Source of the DNA: Spirosoma endbachense
GTDB taxonomy: Bacteria; Bacteroidota; Bacteroidia; Cytophagales; Spirosomataceae
NCBI RefSeq assembly: GCF_010233585.1
Contig: NZ_CP045997.1
Location: 7,433,270 to 7,497,269, forward strand
Direction of reading: 5' to 3'
Length of the DNA: 64,000 bases
Shown here: positions 46,779 to 55,594 of the stretch, one piece after another
Position numbering within the stretch: position 1 is the first letter of the stretch
How the letters are laid out: the number at the start of each line of letters is the position of its first letter
Program-made: the position numbers and the translations under genes
Notes under the pieces: generated by a model
Seen by the model: the letters and a program-made list of their open reading frames with translations, nothing else
What the model was told of the DNA's origin: nothing
Database searches by the model: none

Positions 46779-48182
46779 ATGTATGTGTCTGTAAGTCAGA
46801 AGATGGATCAGTTACCTCCTGATTATAAAGAGGAGATGCTTGCATCCATTCGTGAAGCATTTAGTTCGAGTGGTAAAACCATTGTGGTGCTCGACGATGA
46901 TCCTACCGGAACGCAAACGTCTCATGATGTAACCGTGCTTACGTCATGGCGTGCAGGACTGATTGCAGAAGAATTGAAAAAGAAACCGTCTATTTTGTTT
47001 ATTCTCACCAATTCGCGCAGCTTGCCCGAGTGGGAAGCGGTTGAACTTGCGCAGGAAATTGGCTATAACTTAAAAGCAGCTGTTATCGATAGCGGAAGGG
47101 AGATTGTCGTTATCAGCCGAAGTGATTCTACATTGAGAGGCCATTTTCCGGCTGAAGTGAATGCTGTCGCCAGCACGCTGGACATGGCAGAAGCTACAAT
47201 CGTATTCGTGCCGGCATTTATTGAAGGCGGGCGATTTACGATTGATGATGTTCATTATCTGGTTGAAAATCAGAAGTTGGTGCCCGTGTCGGATACGCCT
47301 TTCGCCCGCGATGTAGTGTTTGGATACAAGCACGCTGATTTGAAACTATGGGTTGAAGAAAAAACCAAGGGGCGGGTGAAGGCAGCGGATGTGGGCTCCA
47401 TATCAATTGACGATATCCGGGTGGGCGGGCCGCAGGTAGTTGGTGAGAAATTGATAGCCTGTGCCAACGGGTCGATTTGTATTGTCAACGCTGCCAGTTA
47501 CCGGGATCTGGAGGTCGTTGTAATGGGTTTGATATTGGCAGAGAAATCGGGGAAAAAGTTTCTGTACCGCAGTTCGGCAACGTTGGTACCTATCCGGGCT
47601 GGTATGGAAAGCGGTAAAATTTTTTCTCCCCCCAAAGAGGGCACAAATTCTGTCAATGGAGCGCTCGTTATGGTAGGATCGCATGTCCCTAAAACAACCA
47701 GCCAGCTTAACTGGCTTCTGAAAAATGGCAACTATCAATCCATTGAAGTGAATGTAGCAGAGATACTACAATCAGTTGACCCACTAGTACAGGCAGCTGC
47801 AATTAGCCGACAAACGGATGAGTGGCTTTTGGCCGGAAAGAATGTGGTGATTCATACCAGTCGCCAGTTAGCGGTAGGTACTGATTCAGAAAGCAGTTTA
47901 CGAATCAATGCTTCGGTTTCCGATTTTCTGGTCAATATCATGAAAAGCCTTACGGTCCGGCCGAAATTTATCGTGGCCAAAGGAGGAATTACCTCCAGTG
48001 ATCTGGCATCCAAAGGGCTTTCTTCAGAAAAAGCGGTGGTGCTTGGGGCTGTGATCCCTGGGGTTCCGGTCTGGCAAATGAATAGGGAGAGCAAATTTCC
48101 GGGGATTAAGTATGTCGTTTTCCCTGGTAATGTTGGCGATGAAACCGCGCTGGATGAGGTATGCCGGAAGTTAGCGGGTTAA
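46779..48182 (+). CDS. four-carbon acid sugar kinase (DUF1537 family)
   Basis: The 467-residue product has the DUF1537 N-terminal motif VLDDDPTGTQTSHDVTVLTS, SRSDSTLRGHFPAEVNA, and the C-terminal nucleotide-binding block FIVAKGGITSSDLASKGL. Members phosphorylate four-carbon acids, for example 3-oxo-tetronate (OtnK), D-threonate (DtnK) or D-erythronate (DenK). The neighbouring dehydrogenase and permease favour the erythronate route, but which kinase type this is cannot be told here. The isomerase and decarboxylase of the pathway are not in the window. ATG 46803 (MDQLPPDYKEEM) is an alternative start. Confidence 0.9.
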   Translation: MYVSVSQKMDQLPPDYKEEMLASIREAFSSSGKTIVVLDDDPTGTQTSHDVTVLTSWRAGLIAEELKKKPSILFILTNSRSLPEWEAVELAQEIGYNLKAAVIDSGREIVVISRSDSTLRGHFPAEVNAVASTLDMAEATIVFVPAFIEGGRFTIDDVHYLVENQKLVPVSDTPFARDVVFGYKHADLKLWVEEKTKGRVKAADVGSISIDDIRVGGPQVVGEKLIACANGSICIVNAASYRDLEVVVMGLILAEKSGKKFLYRSSATLVPIRAGMESGKIFSPPKEGTNSVNGALVMVGSHVPKTTSQLNWLLKNGNYQSIEVNVAEILQSVDPLVQAAAISRQTDEWLLAGKNVVIHTSRQLAVGTDSESSLRINASVSDFLVNIMKSLTVRPKFIVAKGGITSSDLASKGLSSEKAVVLGAVIPGVPVWQMNRESKFPGIKYVVFPGNVGDETALDEVCRKLAG

Positions 48183-48219
48183 CGTTCATCTGGGACCTTT
48201 CTGCCTGAGTAAAAAACAA

Positions 48220-48243
48220 CCCGGTTCTAACGACCGGGCGTTT
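48220..48243 (+). terminator. terminator after the DUF1537 kinase gene
   Basis: CCCGGT (48220-48225) pairs with ACCGGG (48233-48238), followed by CGTTTTGATTT. It starts 38 bases after the stop codon. Confidence 0.75.
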
Positions 48244-48446
48244 TGATTTACCCATCTTTGATTTATGCAATTCTAATCGTTATCGCTAGTGGAATTGAGC
48301 AAAAGGCACTACCTAAAAGCAGGGCCTTTTGCCATGCAGTATTCTACAAACCAGTACGTTAAAGGTCGAGTTAGGGTTGCGTGGTTAAAAAAAAATAGTT
48401 GATATCGATCATTGCACGGGGCGTATTTTCGCATGAACCCAGCAAA

Positions 48447-48476
48447 AAACACCGACCTCAATGTGGGCCGGTGTTT
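48447..48476. terminator. terminator-like hairpin in the gap
   Basis: AAACACCG (48447-48454) pairs with CGGTGTTT (48469-48476). The A and T feet make it usable in both directions. No gene ends next to it. Confidence 0.5.
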
Positions 48477-48632
48477 GTGCAACATAGTTGATTTCTCTCG
48501 GCGGCCGTTGATTTGCACCTTATTGATGAATACGTATATAGCTCGCCCGTCGTTGTAAAAAAAATATAGGATAGTAGGTAGTAGTTAAGTCTTTAGTCGT
48601 AGGCAGGAAAAAGCAATGATAGGTACAATAAA

Positions 48633-48660
48633 AACGCCGACTTCATCATGAGTCGGCGTT
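48633..48660. terminator. terminator-like hairpin in the gap
   Basis: AACGCCGACT (48633-48642) pairs perfectly with AGTCGGCGTT (48651-48660) around an 8-base loop, with A residues before and TTTCGTT after it. No gene ends next to it. Confidence 0.5.
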
Positions 48661-49228
48661 TCGTTATTCCACCAAGTAAAGAAGCAAATTACTAAAAATA
48701 AGCTCAATAACAGTGGGTTAGCCTCTTTTTAATAGCAACTTAATAAGTGATGATCCATTTTTTATCACCTTTGATCGGCCCGTAACTATGCACAGAGTTG
48801 TGGCAGGAAATTGAGCGTTTGCGCTCTGAAAAATACAAAAGAAAATGCCTGTTGACCATTGGGGTTCAGGCCTTCAATCGTAGTTAGAGCCGATATTGAC
48901 AAAGGCATGAATTTAATGCTTTATTAGTTTTATCCTATAAATTTAATAGAGTGAAAAGTCGTTGATAAGCAGTATTTTCTGCATTACCGATCACTCAAAC
49001 GTATCGATGGTCTTTCGTCAATACATTAATGAGAAATCGTAACTATTTTTTGGAAATGTATTTATAAGGTACTGATTTACAGATTGTTTACCAATAGCTG
49101 GTATTTGCTGATTTGTTGCTGAGAATCTGTTACTCTTACCGATTAATAAGAGCCTAAACAAGGGAATTTGCGAAGCGAAACGAATATACCTTAATTTGTT
49201 CCCAGTTTTACATAAATCAGTTTACCAC

Positions 49229-49741
49229 ATGAAAAAAATTCACTTTTCGATTTTGCTAGTTATAGCCCTTCTGGCGGGCACCCAGTCATTTGCTCAAATG
49301 GCGATTGACAAAGGTACTAAGTTCATCAACCTCGGTATTGGCGTAGGTGGCTACGGTTACTACTCAGGTGGCGGTGGTATCGGACTTAATGCCGCTGCCG
49401 ATTTTGGTGTGGCACCTAATATTACAGTGGGTGGTGTAATTGGTTATAGAAGCTATGGAAGTGTAGGGTCCTACAATTATAATTCATTTGACATTGGTGC
49501 TCGGGGTTCTTACCATTTCAACGAACTGCTTAGCCTAAGTACTGACAAAGCTGATTTATACGCTGGCATAGGCCTTTCCTACTTTTCTTTTTCCTATGGT
49601 GGTTTTACGGACACTTATGGAACGGTATATGTGCCTATTCACATTGGTGGTCGTTACTTTTTCAGCGAGAAATTAGGTGCTTTTGCTGAACTGGGCTCTA
49701 GCCTTGCTACTCTTAAATTAGGGCTTACCCTTAAATTCTAA
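49229..49741 (+). CDS. small outer-membrane beta-barrel protein, 170 aa
   Basis: The signal peptide MKKIHFSILLVIALLAGTQS ends near FAQ. The mature part has alternating Gly/Tyr-rich strands (KFINLGIGVGGYGYYSGGGG, ITVGGVIGYRSYGS, DLYAGIGLSYFSFS) and ends FAELGSSLATLKLGLTLKF, with the terminal Phe typical of outer-membrane barrels. An eight-strand OmpA/OmpX-like barrel is likely. ATG 49229 is chosen because a TTG at 49196 would put 11 polar residues before the signal. A strong terminator follows. Confidence 0.75.
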   Translation: MKKIHFSILLVIALLAGTQSFAQMAIDKGTKFINLGIGVGGYGYYSGGGGIGLNAAADFGVAPNITVGGVIGYRSYGSVGSYNYNSFDIGARGSYHFNELLSLSTDKADLYAGIGLSYFSFSYGGFTDTYGTVYVPIHIGGRYFFSEKLGAFAELGSSLATLKLGLTLKF

Positions 49742-49760
49742 GGATATTCCTCATTAAGCG

Positions 49761-49796
49761 AAAAAAGCCGCTCCTGATTCAGGAGCGGCTTTTTTC
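49761..49796. terminator. bidirectional terminator between convergent genes
   Basis: The perfect stem (49761-49775 with 49781-49795) has six A at its left foot and six T at its right foot. It serves the barrel gene and the convergent peptidase gene ending at 49808. Confidence 0.95.
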
Positions 49797-49807
49797 GTTG
49801 AATAGAA

Positions 49808-51961
49808 TTACTTACTGGCGATTTCGCGCAGGCTCTTCACACCCATATTCCAGAGGATGAATGAATAGATGTCGGCCGTGGTCTCAATATTCTTTTTGGT
49901 ATTGCTGGCACCGTGCCCGGAGTTGGTATCTATCCGGATCAGAACCGGATTCTGGCCTTTATAAACCTCCTGAATGGTGGCTGCATACTTAAACGAGTGT
50001 GCTGGTACAACCCGGTCGTCGTGGTCGGCGGTTGTGATGAGGGTAGCAGGATAAGCGACACCCGTTTTCAGATTATGAATTGGTGAGTAGGCGTATAAGG
50101 CCTTAAACTCGTCGGCATTATCGCTGCTACCGTAATCGGCAATCCAGTTCCAGCCAATCGTGAATTTGTGGAATCGGAGCATATCCATGACGCCCACCTG
50201 TGGAATCGCTACCCGAAATAATTCGGGCCGTTGATTCATAACCGCCCCAACGAGTAGCCCACCGTTTGACCCACCCTGAACTGCCAGTTTAGCCGGGCTG
50301 GTGTATTTCTGCGCAATCAGGTATTCGGCGGCTGCAATGAAATCGTCAAATACGTTCTGCTTTTTCAGCTTCATGCCCTGCTCGTGCCATTTCTCGCCAT
50401 ACTCACTACCACCGCGTAAGTTTGCCTGGGCATAAACACCACCCTGCTCCAGAAAGGGAATTCGTAGCGGACTAAATGCCGGGGGCAGGCTGATGTTGAA
50501 TCCGCCGTAGCCGTACAGGAGAGTTGGGTTCGTGCCATCCAGTTTTAATCCTTTACGGTAGGTCAGGAACATGGGCACTTTTGTGCCGTCTTTACTGGTG
50601 TAGAAAACCTGTTTTGTTTCATAGTCGGTTGGCTTAAAATCTACTTCGGGAGCCCGGAAGATCGTGCTTTTACGGGTGGCGATATCGTACCGGTAGATCG
50701 TTGGCGGAAATGTAAAAGACGTGAATGTGTAGAACACGAACTTATCGTCTTTCTCGCCACCAAATCCGCCTGCCGAACCGATGGCGGGGAGTTGAATATC
50801 GCTTTCCCGCTTTCCTGAATAGTCAAACACCTCTACGTTTGAGGTAACATCCTTCGAGTATTCGACGAACAATTTACCGCCTGCTGCACTGACGCTATTC
50901 TCGGCAATGGGTTCTGGTTTCTCGGCAATAAGTGTCGAAAAGGCCTTCTTTTTCGTGTCGTAGGCAATGACTTTACTATTGGGAGCTTTCTCATTGGTCA
51001 AAATCAACAGCCGATCCCCATCGTTGTCGACTACGCCATAACTGAAGTCGGTCACATCTTCCACAACAGACGAAAACGATTTCTGATCGGCTTTAGCATC
51101 CATAAAAAACAACGCATTGCCGTCTTTTCCCTTGCCTCGATCACTCACACTGAGCAACAGGAACCGCTCGTCGTCGGTGGTACTGGCAATGTGGAATCGC
51201 TGAGGATGCTGAGGATCTTCATAAACCAACCGATCGGCGCTTTGGGGCGTGTTTAGTTTATGATAGAAAACCTGGTGATTTTCGTTCTTGGCGGCCAGTG
51301 CACTGCCTTCGGGTTTTGGGTAGCGACTGTAATAAAATCCGTCACCCTGCCAGGCTGTGCCCGACACTTTTACCCATTCGATTTTATCCGACAGGTATTG
51401 CTTGGTAGCCAGTTCCATAACCTGGTATTCCTGCCAGTCGGAACCTCCCTTGGAGAGGCCAACTACGGCGTATTTACCATCTTTCGAGAGCGAAAATGCA
51501 CCTAGTCGTGTGGTGCCGTCGGCCGAAAGTTTGTTAGGATCGATTACTAATTCCGGTTTTCCGTCAAGACCTTTCTGTCGATACAGAACTGCCTGATTTT
51601 GAAGGCCATCGTTCTTCGAAAAATAGAACCATTCGCCCTTACGGCTTGGCGCAGAGTATTTTGGATAGTTATAAATCTGCTCAAGTCGGTTTTGAAGTTG
51701 CTGTCTGTACGGAATTTGCGACAAATAGTCGAACGTAACTTTATTTTCGGCTTTTACCCATTCGGCAGTTTCGGCAGAGCGATCGTCTTCGAGCCAGCGG
51801 TAAGGGTCGGCAACAGTAGTGCCGTGGTAGGTGTCGGTCTGATCGGTTCTTCGGGCTTTAGGGTAAGCCAAAGATTCATTGGTGTTGTGGCTTCCTGACT
51901 GAGCCAGAGCCGCAGAAGAGCTAAGCATAATCGATAAGCGAATGAGGTGAATACAACGCAT
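49808..51961 (-). CDS. secreted prolyl oligopeptidase (S9A)
   Basis: The 717-residue enzyme cleaves peptides after proline. It has a signal peptide (SSSAALAQ), then YPKARRTDQTDTYHGTTVAD PYRWLED-type N-terminal family sequence, a seven-bladed propeller (about 80-450), and an alpha/beta-hydrolase domain. The catalytic Ser565 is in GGSNGG, the Asp lies in ADHDDRVVP and the His in SGHGA. The family blocks LLYGYGGFNIS and ANLRGGSEYGEKWHEQG are present. The signal implies a periplasmic or outer location, as in other Bacteroidota. It ends at the shared terminator. Confidence 0.96.
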   Translation of the reverse strand: MRCIHLIRLSIMLSSSAALAQSGSHNTNESLAYPKARRTDQTDTYHGTTVADPYRWLEDDRSAETAEWVKAENKVTFDYLSQIPYRQQLQNRLEQIYNYPKYSAPSRKGEWFYFSKNDGLQNQAVLYRQKGLDGKPELVIDPNKLSADGTTRLGAFSLSKDGKYAVVGLSKGGSDWQEYQVMELATKQYLSDKIEWVKVSGTAWQGDGFYYSRYPKPEGSALAAKNENHQVFYHKLNTPQSADRLVYEDPQHPQRFHIASTTDDERFLLLSVSDRGKGKDGNALFFMDAKADQKSFSSVVEDVTDFSYGVVDNDGDRLLILTNEKAPNSKVIAYDTKKKAFSTLIAEKPEPIAENSVSAAGGKLFVEYSKDVTSNVEVFDYSGKRESDIQLPAIGSAGGFGGEKDDKFVFYTFTSFTFPPTIYRYDIATRKSTIFRAPEVDFKPTDYETKQVFYTSKDGTKVPMFLTYRKGLKLDGTNPTLLYGYGGFNISLPPAFSPLRIPFLEQGGVYAQANLRGGSEYGEKWHEQGMKLKKQNVFDDFIAAAEYLIAQKYTSPAKLAVQGGSNGGLLVGAVMNQRPELFRVAIPQVGVMDMLRFHKFTIGWNWIADYGSSDNADEFKALYAYSPIHNLKTGVAYPATLITTADHDDRVVPAHSFKYAATIQEVYKGQNPVLIRIDTNSGHGASNTKKNIETTADIYSFILWNMGVKSLREIASK

Positions 51962-52208
51962 GGGTTATGGGTAGTTGATGAATTTTTAACGGCAACTTCC
52001 TACGAATAACGGTTCGGAATAGCGAAAATACAAGGGACAGTCCTGTTATCAACAAGACTAGTAAGCCCAATCGGTTTTTTAGACGACTATGGAGTTGGCC
52101 AACCAGGAAGGAGCGTATGGTTAAATCAGTCTAAACTACCAAATCGCTTGGAAAATAGGTAAATACTTAACTCATTTACAGTTGCTTATCTTAACCTCTT
52201 TATTATTA

Positions 52209-55200
52209 ATGATTCGACAGGTACTTCATAGTGCCGCTTATCTGGTGCTCCTTTGGAGTATATTAAGTCAGTATGGCTGGGCGCAGATAAATTATCTGGC
52301 CAAACCAACCACGCCGAACTTTCAGATTGATCATATCAGCGTTAATGACGGACTAACGCAGGGCTCCGTCTATTACATGCTGAAAGACAGCCGTAGCTTC
52401 CTGTGGTTTGGGACGCAGGATGGACTTAATCGCTACGATGGTCATCAATTTCGCACCTATCGCCCTTTAGTAGGTGAGCGGGGAGTCCCTCGCTCTGGCG
52501 CAATTCGGGGCGTCAATATTTTTGGTATTATCGAAGACCCTGATGGTAATTTATGGGTTGGTACCGAAGAAGGATTGAACCGGTATGACCGTCAGCGTGA
52601 TCGCTTCGACTGCTTTTTGGCAACCGATGCCCAGCACCAGCCAATAAATAGCCGTACACTGCCTTTTTTTGTCGATAAAACCGAACTGCTTTACCTGAGT
52701 GATGCCGAAGGTTTAGTGCGATTCGACTACCGGAATCGCCGAAAGACAATTCTGGCATCAACCATTCACCCAACTAAAGAATATGACCTTCCGAGCTCGA
52801 CTGTACGCACCCCGGCGGGTGATGTGTGGCTCCATGCTCCACAAGGCCTGATACGGTATAATCTCCATGATCGAACATTTTCCCACTATTTTACTAGCCG
52901 GCCCGACAATCAGTTTGGCTCTCCGCAAACTGTTTTTTCCTTTTTTATTGATCTTGACAACGTTGCCTGGATTGGGACAAATACGGGATTGATTCGATTC
53001 GATTATCGGCATCAAACGGCGCTGGTATACGATCGTTTTGGCAACCAGCCCCTCAGCGCCGTCTATAGTATTGCTCCCGGTCAGCTTGGCCGTCTCTGGC
53101 TGGGCACGCAACGCAATGGGGTATTGTATTTCGATAAACGGTCGCGGTTGTTTGGTCAGGTCAACGATGTGACGGGCAATACCCGACAACTGAGCGAGTT
53201 TGAGATTCGTAAAGTTTATTCGGATAATCTGGGCATAATCTGGGCTAATGTCGATCCGGACGGACTGACCCGTATCATACCCAATGCTTTTTTGTTTGGG
53301 GGCATGAGCAAACGCCAGTCGACAGATAATATGCCTGCTGAATTAAAGTTAAGCAACTACACGGTTCGGGGCTTTATGGAAGAGCGTTTTGATCGACTCT
53401 GGATCTCAACGGAAGAAGGAATTAACGTACTTGATCCACGGACAAATCATGTAGTTAAACGCTATTTCACCGATGCAAGCGAGTACAATTTGCCAACGCA
53501 TAAGCTCGTGCGATGCATGTATCGTGACCCAAAACGGCGTATATGGGTTGGTATAAAGGGGGGAGTTATGGCGTTTCATCCGGAAACTGATCGTTTCGAG
53601 CCAATTTTATTTCAACCCTCAGCTAGTCAGGTAACCGACAATTATGTTCGAAATCTGGCGAGTATTAACGACAGCACGCTTGTTGCTGCCACCGAAGATG
53701 GTCTATATACCCTCAATATTGTCCGCCGTAGCTGGTCAAAACTTCCTGATCTTGCTGGCGAGAACATTTTTAACCTCTGGTATGATACTGCAACCCGCCA
53801 GTTATGGGTAGGTACTTACCTGAACGGGTATTACTGGTATCAGCTGCCAGAGCATCAACTGTCGCCCTGGAAACTCATTCGATCGGGCTTAAAAGGGAGT
53901 ATGGTTCTGCATTTTCGTTCCGATACACTGCGCCAGACCATGTGGCTCTCTACCGATCGGGGGCTGGCTGCTTTGAAGCCTGAAACGGGTAAACTTAAGC
54001 TATATTCAGACCAGCAGGGATTAGCCAATTCGTTTGTTTATGGCTCGCTGGCCGATGTTAATAATGTTATCTGGCTGAGTACGAACCGGGGTCTTTCGCG
54101 GCTTGATCCGTCTACAGGAGCCATCAAAAATTTTACATTAAGTGATGGTTTACAGGGCAATGAATTTAACGGCAATGCCTTTATCCGACTGGCTAGCGGA
54201 GAATTGTTTTTTGGGGGTGTAGAAGGGTTTAATCGGTTTCGTCCCGATATGTACCGCAATTCGTCGTTCAGCCCGAATGTCCATATTTACTCGTTCAATG
54301 TTAATGAAGATTCGTTGCTTTCGGATCGTTATGTTGGTGAAATTGACCGGATTGAACTAGCGCACGATCAGAACACCCTATCGATGGAGTTTGCTGCTTT
54401 GGACTACTTTAGTAATGGCCATAATTCGTACCAGTACCAGTTAATGAACTATGATGAGCAATGGGTATCAGCGGGCGAAAAAAACTACGTTCGCTATGCC
54501 AATCTGCCATCGGGCGACTATATTTTTCAGGTTAAAGCCGCCAATCGGGATGGGCACTGGAGTAGCCGGATTAAAAAACTGGCGATTCATATTCAGCCGC
54601 CGTTCTGGAAAACACCCGCGTTCTACATACTGATTGCATTAGTGCTTGTCCTGGTAACCTTTGGCTGGATTCGACAGCGTGAAAATGTCATACGCCAACA
54701 GGAGACGGATCGGTTGCGGCTGGCGTATGACATTCAGGAGCAGGTTAAGAAAGACATTGCCCGTGATCTGCACGATGAGATTGGAACCCGGCTTGCCACT
54801 CTAAAACTCTACACAACCCGGTTGATCCAGTACATCAATGAAGCCTCCGTTGAAACAACTCAATCGGCAACGCACGCGAATGTTGTGAATACCGCAGGCG
54901 TGCAGGTTCTGAAGAACAATATTTTTACGCTGATTAACAGTACGATAAGTGATGTACGTAATCTGCTTCGGAAACTAAACCCGCAAACACTGGAGCGATA
55001 TGGTTACGTAGCTGCTGTAGAGGAACTGTTCTCGCGTATTAACGCAACGGGCACAATCGCAATGCACCTGATTTTGACGAATGCCCCCGGTGAGTCGGCC
55101 GCAGACGGAGCAGAGTTAACTGATAATCCGGCAAACCCGGATTTACGAACAATGGCCCGCCTTCCGGTGGATATCGAGGTGATGTTATACCGAATTACTC

Positions 55201-55481
55201 AGGAGCTGGTGAGCAATTCGCTTAAACATGCAAACGCACACCAGATCGATCTATTTATTCAGGGCCAGAAGGATCGACTATTCCTGATCTATTCCGATGA
55301 TGGACAAGGGTTTGATTATGACCAGATAAAGCGCAGTGGGCCTGGACTTGGACTAGGTAGTATAGAATCGAGGGTCGCTATTTTGAACGGAAAAATCCTT
55401 TGGCAAACACAACCTGGGAAGGGTGTAAGTGCGCATATAGATATACCTACGGGCCCCGTTGCGAAGCGGTGGTTTTCTTAG
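52209..55481 (+). CDS. two-propeller sensor histidine kinase with Y_Y_Y domain
   Basis: The 1090-residue protein has a signal peptide (SQYGWAQ), then about 13 regulator-propeller repeats forming two seven-bladed propellers (residues 45-690; WFGTQDGLNRYDG, LWVGTEEGLNRYD). A Y_Y_Y domain (about 700-785; YQYQLMNYDEQWVSAGEKNY) and one membrane helix (TPAFYILIALVLVLVTFGWI) follow. The kinase core is of the HisKA_3 type, with His855 in ARDLHDEIGTRL, and an HATPase with LVSNSLKHANA and DDGQGFDYDQ. It lacks the receiver and AraC domains of full hybrid two-component systems. Such sensors usually detect oligosaccharides; here the ligand is unknown. ATG 52209 is preferred over TTG 52182. The partner regulator is not adjacent. 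Confidence 0.93.
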   Translation: MIRQVLHSAAYLVLLWSILSQYGWAQINYLAKPTTPNFQIDHISVNDGLTQGSVYYMLKDSRSFLWFGTQDGLNRYDGHQFRTYRPLVGERGVPRSGAIRGVNIFGIIEDPDGNLWVGTEEGLNRYDRQRDRFDCFLATDAQHQPINSRTLPFFVDKTELLYLSDAEGLVRFDYRNRRKTILASTIHPTKEYDLPSSTVRTPAGDVWLHAPQGLIRYNLHDRTFSHYFTSRPDNQFGSPQTVFSFFIDLDNVAWIGTNTGLIRFDYRHQTALVYDRFGNQPLSAVYSIAPGQLGRLWLGTQRNGVLYFDKRSRLFGQVNDVTGNTRQLSEFEIRKVYSDNLGIIWANVDPDGLTRIIPNAFLFGGMSKRQSTDNMPAELKLSNYTVRGFMEERFDRLWISTEEGINVLDPRTNHVVKRYFTDASEYNLPTHKLVRCMYRDPKRRIWVGIKGGVMAFHPETDRFEPILFQPSASQVTDNYVRNLASINDSTLVAATEDGLYTLNIVRRSWSKLPDLAGENIFNLWYDTATRQLWVGTYLNGYYWYQLPEHQLSPWKLIRSGLKGSMVLHFRSDTLRQTMWLSTDRGLAALKPETGKLKLYSDQQGLANSFVYGSLADVNNVIWLSTNRGLSRLDPSTGAIKNFTLSDGLQGNEFNGNAFIRLASGELFFGGVEGFNRFRPDMYRNSSFSPNVHIYSFNVNEDSLLSDRYVGEIDRIELAHDQNTLSMEFAALDYFSNGHNSYQYQLMNYDEQWVSAGEKNYVRYANLPSGDYIFQVKAANRDGHWSSRIKKLAIHIQPPFWKTPAFYILIALVLVLVTFGWIRQRENVIRQQETDRLRLAYDIQEQVKKDIARDLHDEIGTRLATLKLYTTRLIQYINEASVETTQSATHANVVNTAGVQVLKNNIFTLINSTISDVRNLLRKLNPQTLERYGYVAAVEELFSRINATGTIAMHLILTNAPGESAADGAELTDNPANPDLRTMARLPVDIEVMLYRITQELVSNSLKHANAHQIDLFIQGQKDRLFLIYSDDGQGFDYDQIKRSGPGLGLGSIESRVAILNGKILWQTQPGKGVSAHIDIPTGPVAKRWFS

Positions 55482-55594
55482 ATATTGACGTGTTTTCAGG
55501 TGATTGTCTAAGTACCGTAAACGGACCATTCTGCTTATATCAATAACCGTTATCAACTTTCTACCTATTTTCGCAGGAGCATACACAATTATTC

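Larger units (their letters stand above)
48183..49228. other. 1-kb gap with three hairpins and no supported gene
   Basis: The gap holds three GC-rich hairpins within 450 bases (48220, 48447 and 48633), then 560 AT-rich bases up to the small barrel gene. A minus-strand 69-codon frame at 48309-48518 has unconvincing composition. Hairpins separated by about 180 bases could end small RNAs, but no start signal is clear. Confidence 0.5.

Noticed and set aside
48309..48518. 69-codon minus-strand frame in the hairpin-rich gap
   Set aside because: It crosses a terminator-like hairpin and has no recognisable protein character.
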